Made by a program: the position numbers and the translations under genes | Assembly (NCBI RefSeq): GCF_017313275.1 | Contig: NZ_JAFLNM010000001.1 | Span: 620,001 to 684,000 of the forward strand | DNA from: Flagellimonas profundi | Lineage (GTDB): Bacteria > Bacteroidota > Bacteroidia > Flavobacteriales > Flavobacteriaceae | Direction: 5' to 3' | DNA: 64,000 bases | Notes under the pieces: generated by a model | Databases searched by the model: none | The model's input: only the letters and a program-made list of their open reading frames with translations | What the model was told of the DNA's origin: nothing | Shown: piece after piece, positions 61,833 to 64,000 of the stretch | Position numbering within the stretch: the stretch's first letter is position 1 | How the letters are laid out: each line of letters opens with the position of its first letter

Positions 61833-62759
61833 CTAATTATGTTCCATGATCCATTGGATTACATCGTCAACATAGGTATCGGGAAGCTCATGACCGGAAT
61901 CGTAAAACTTTAGTTCCTTGTCTTCCATCTTTATATTGTCGTAAAAAGCTTTGGCTTCATCCTCAGGGATAAAAAAATCGGATTTTCCCATCAACATGGC
62001 TACGGGAGCATTTTGATCGGCTACGCTATAAAGTGGGCTGATGGCCTTCAATTTATCGGATATACCTTTAGGCCAATTCAGATCAACAATTTCCGAGTAT
62101 GGCCTGGACATTGGCGGTACGCAGGCAACTACACAATGGATTCTATGATCAATATGGTTCAACAGCAATGAAATAGCACCACCCATACTATACCCTATCA
62201 AATTGAATTTTATTTTTTGGTCTTGACTACTTTGTTCCAGGTAATCCATTATTAATCGGATTTCCTTAACACTTGATGCATATAAATCGTACATGCTATC
62301 CGCGTCCTCTATATCTTTTGAACGCATAGGAGGCAAAGTACCCGGGTTTCTAAAATTTAATTCATAGGACCTTTCACCATGGAATTTAGCGTCCGGGATC
62401 ACCAGGCTAAACCCATGCAGTAAAAGAGAGTCTTTAATTGCCGTTAGGTTCTTGGTATATTGTAAATAGGGCATGGAAGGATTGACCCAATAATCTTTAT
62501 TGCCTCCCAGGCCATGTATCAATATGGCATATCTGTTTTCTGAATTCCTTTTATTTATAAAGTGATAAAAGGGGATTTTGGAATTGAAGCCGTTGAGTAC
62601 CACTTTTTCCATTTGGGTAAGAGAGTCAATGGTTTGTGTTCCAACAATTACTGCTGATGGCGTCAATTTTTCATATTCAAAATATGATTTATAATCCTGA
62701 CAGTACACTTCAGAAACTGATAGGAACAGAATATATATGAGGTATAATTTTTTCACCAT
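61833..62759 (-). CDS. secreted alpha/beta hydrolase
   Basis: 308 residues. The signal peptide ends near EVYCQ (residue 21). HGLGGNKDYW is the oxyanion loop, GYSMGGAIS is the nucleophile elbow, MGKSDFFIPEDE carries the acid and DSGHELPD the catalytic His. All triad parts are present. Substrate is unknown. It stands alone, with intergenic gaps on both sides. Confidence 0.88.
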   Translation of the reverse strand: MVKKLYLIYILFLSVSEVYCQDYKSYFEYEKLTPSAVIVGTQTIDSLTQMEKVVLNGFNSKIPFYHFINKRNSENRYAILIHGLGGNKDYWVNPSMPYLQYTKNLTAIKDSLLLHGFSLVIPDAKFHGERSYELNFRNPGTLPPMRSKDIEDADSMYDLYASSVKEIRLIMDYLEQSSQDQKIKFNLIGYSMGGAISLLLNHIDHRIHCVVACVPPMSRPYSEIVDLNWPKGISDKLKAISPLYSVADQNAPVAMLMGKSDFFIPEDEAKAFYDNIKMEDKELKFYDSGHELPDTYVDDVIQWIMEHN

Positions 62760-62898
62760 TTATAGTGTATTGATTGTTAGTGTTTTATAAATATATCAAT
62801 ATATTTTTGGATTATGTTCCCGTATATGGTTTTTACTATTTGAAAATGGGCAGGTAACCTACATGCTGCAAATTTGGAATACCGGAAAGTAATGGATA

Positions 62899-62924
62899 AC
62901 AAAAAAGACCACATAAAAGTGGCC
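62899..62924 (-). terminator. terminator after the two small membrane protein genes
   Basis: A six-pair stem (GGCCAC / GTGGTC on the minus strand, one wobble) around a short loop is followed by six U. It lies about 30 bases beyond the stop of the 36-residue gene. Confidence 0.6.
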
Positions 62925-62955
62925 TTATCTTTAATTAAATCAAGAGTTAATTCAC

Positions 62956-63066
62956 TTACTTCCCATTACTAGCCTTGTTGTATGCGCGAATCATTAATAT
63001 GGCCCATATGGCGACCATTACAATAACAACAACAGAGAACCATAAAACGATATCATTCGCTGTCAT
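62956..63066 (-). CDS. 36-residue single-helix membrane protein
   Basis: The frame reads MTANDIVLWFSVVVIVMVAIWAILMIRAYNKASNGK. Residues 7-27 form one membrane helix, with a basic C-terminus. It starts 14 bases before the stop of the 62-residue membrane protein gene and is followed by a terminator, so the pair looks like one transcript. Too small for homology by eye; function unknown. Confidence 0.6.
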   Translation of the reverse strand: MTANDIVLWFSVVVIVMVAIWAILMIRAYNKASNGK

Positions 63067-63241
63067 TGTCCACAAGTTTTAGGTAAATCATAACGCCTAA
63101 AAGTGTCGGTGCCCAAAGCCCCACAAAAAGACCGTGTTTTTGATTGCCGTTAAGAAACAGGTATTCTGCCACCATTATGATCAACGCACATAAGATCAAC
63201 ATAAGCAAATTGCCGGTTCCCAGTTTTTTAAAGTAATTCAT
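63053..63241 (-). CDS. 62-residue two-helix membrane protein
   Basis: From the ATG at 63241 (MNYFKKLGTG); the frame is open up to 63304, but that part covers a terminator hairpin. Two hydrophobic segments, NLLMLILCALIIMVAEYLFL and GLFVGLWAPTLLGVMIYLKLV, are joined by a short polar loop. The gene overlaps the 36-residue protein gene. Family not recognised. Confidence 0.7.
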   Translation of the reverse strand: MNYFKKLGTGNLLMLILCALIIMVAEYLFLNGNQKHGLFVGLWAPTLLGVMIYLKLVDNDSE

Positions 63242-63284
63242 TCGAGGTTGGTTTAAGACCTTGAAGTTAGGAAAAAAAGAATAC

Positions 63285-63331
63285 GAAGAAAAAAAGAAAG
63301 TCATTCAACTGAAAAACAGCTAAATGACTTT
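63285..63331 (-). terminator. terminator after the DoxX-family gene
   Basis: A 9-bp stem AAAGTCATT / AATGACTTT with a 17-base loop is followed on the minus strand by a U-rich tract. It separates the DoxX-family gene from the small membrane protein pair. Confidence 0.6.
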
Positions 63332-63480
63332 GATTTTTGTAGCAAGAGAGGGGATGCCGTGGATATATGGAGTCCCAAAACCTGAAATTCAACCCAATAT
63401 CGGATTCGGGTTTTGCTTCAGGAAAAATAAGTTGTTATGAGGAAACCTTTTTAAATGTGGCTTGAGGACACAAATGTCAA

Positions 63481-64000
63481 CTATAAGGTGTGTAACAGTA
63501 TGCTATTATTTTTCAAATAAAACTGAACTTTTGAAGTGTCTACTGTTATAGCTTCCGTTTTATAATGCATTGAAAAGCCATTGGCTTGACCTGTCGCATA
63601 GTTGAACGACAAGATCAGCAATACAATCGTTGAGATGGTTGCCATTCTTTTAAAAAGCTTTTGGTTGATAAAGTAGTCCAGACTGAATTTTCCGGGTTCG
63701 AAAAGTAAGATACAAAAGCACATAATCATGAAGAAGAACGAGGTTAATCCTGAGTTGCCAATTTCTCCATCATGATAAATGAAAGTCGCAGTAAAAATCA
63801 CAAAGATGTTTAAGAGAGCAGCAGGTCGGGTAAATACACCAAGCATCAATGCAATTCCGCCAAAGAATTCAGATAATACCGCTATCCAGGCAAAGAAAGT
63901 TGGAAAAGGAAAACCCATATTAGCAGTATCTTGAACGAACCAATTTTGTGGTCCCCAAATACCATTTTTTGGGAAGAACTTTTCAAAGACTGTGCAAAGT
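63481..64000 (-). CDS. DoxX-family membrane protein (partial, N-terminus off the right edge)
   Basis: The frame is open from the stop at 63481 to the right edge, about 172 residues; the Met at 63918 is internal. WIAVLSEFFGGIALMLGVFTRPAALLNIFVIFTATF is the DoxX signature, with four membrane helices in total. A C-terminal part of about 50 residues after the last helix is polar. Such proteins are often linked to thiosulfate or redox stress, but the substrate is unknown. Confidence 0.8.
   Translation of the reverse strand, partial: LCTVFEKFFPKNGIWGPQNWFVQDTANMGFPFPTFFAWIAVLSEFFGGIALMLGVFTRPAALLNIFVIFTATFIYHDGEIGNSGLTSFFFMIMCFCILLFEPGKFSLDYFINQKLFKRMATISTIVLLILSFNYATGQANGFSMHYKTEAITVDTSKVQFYLKNNSILLHTL

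Noticed and set aside
63335-63400. tRNA or tRNA fragment (CTCTCTTGCTAC followed by a short A-run on the minus strand)
   Set aside because: No D arm, anticodon arm or proper T arm could be fitted to the sequence.

Overview
The window is a stretch of chromosome from a member of the Bacteroidota, almost certainly a gliding, probably marine Flavobacteriaceae. The evidence is the gldF-gldG pair, flavobacterial lipoprotein and secretion signals, genes without clear Shine-Dalgarno sequences, and the flavobacterial order SAM hydroxide adenosyltransferase / ABM protein / gldF / gldG / dnaN next to phoH and purC. I place it by gene content and style only and do not name a species.

Layout. 1-8.1 kb: the end of a secreted alpha/beta hydrolase, then a polysaccharide module (sugar aminotransferase, membrane CapD-type dehydratase, Wza-like lipoprotein, Wzc-like tyrosine kinase) facing a convergent CpsB-type tyrosine phosphatase. 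8.2-16 kb: an orphan terminator, a two-component system with repeated TTAA sites upstream, several secreted proteins and an M1 aminopeptidase lipoprotein. 16-19.8 kb: a leftward group of thioredoxin-like protein, CSCSS permease and secreted acetolactate decarboxylase, with a CRP-like palindrome upstream, then a rightward BKACE enzyme and a GNAT.

19.83-39.02 kb is an integrated mobilizable element of about 19.2 kb. It is bounded by a 21-bp imperfect direct repeat whose right copy is the last codons of mnmE. The right part encodes a tyrosine integrase, an excisionase-like HTH protein, a primase-helicase, a Toprim primase, a MobC-like protein and a relaxase. A cluster of GTCATCA repeats looks like an origin. 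The left part is cargo: a complete leftward [NiFe]-hydrogenase operon (small and large subunit, endopeptidase, two small unknown proteins, a TPR protein, HypA, B, F, C, D, E and an NHL-repeat protein) plus a convergent nickel permease. The small subunit has no Tat signal and matches the cyanobacterial HupS / mycobacterial Huc type (group 2a). Each of its three iron-sulfur sites shows only three cysteines, so three [3Fe-4S] clusters and oxygen tolerance are predicted. No electron-transfer partner is encoded. A mobile, self-sufficient H2-oxidation cassette targeted to mnmE is the most notable system here.

39-64 kb is chromosomal: mnmE, small membrane and GNAT-like proteins, a lipoprotein with a possible internal thioester, dnaN, gldGF, SAM hydroxide adenosyltransferase, phoH and purC. 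Next comes an acetate block: IS1-InsA-like regulator, porin, DUF4212 protein, sodium:solute symporter, small membrane protein, symporter-fused histidine kinase, receiver-only regulator, acetyl-CoA synthetase, DnaQ-like exonuclease and a cNMP/CBS/nucleotidyltransferase protein. The window ends with an alpha/beta hydrolase, two tiny membrane proteins and a DoxX-family protein cut by the right edge. I saw no rRNA, no convincing tRNA, no CRISPR array and no complete insertion sequence.
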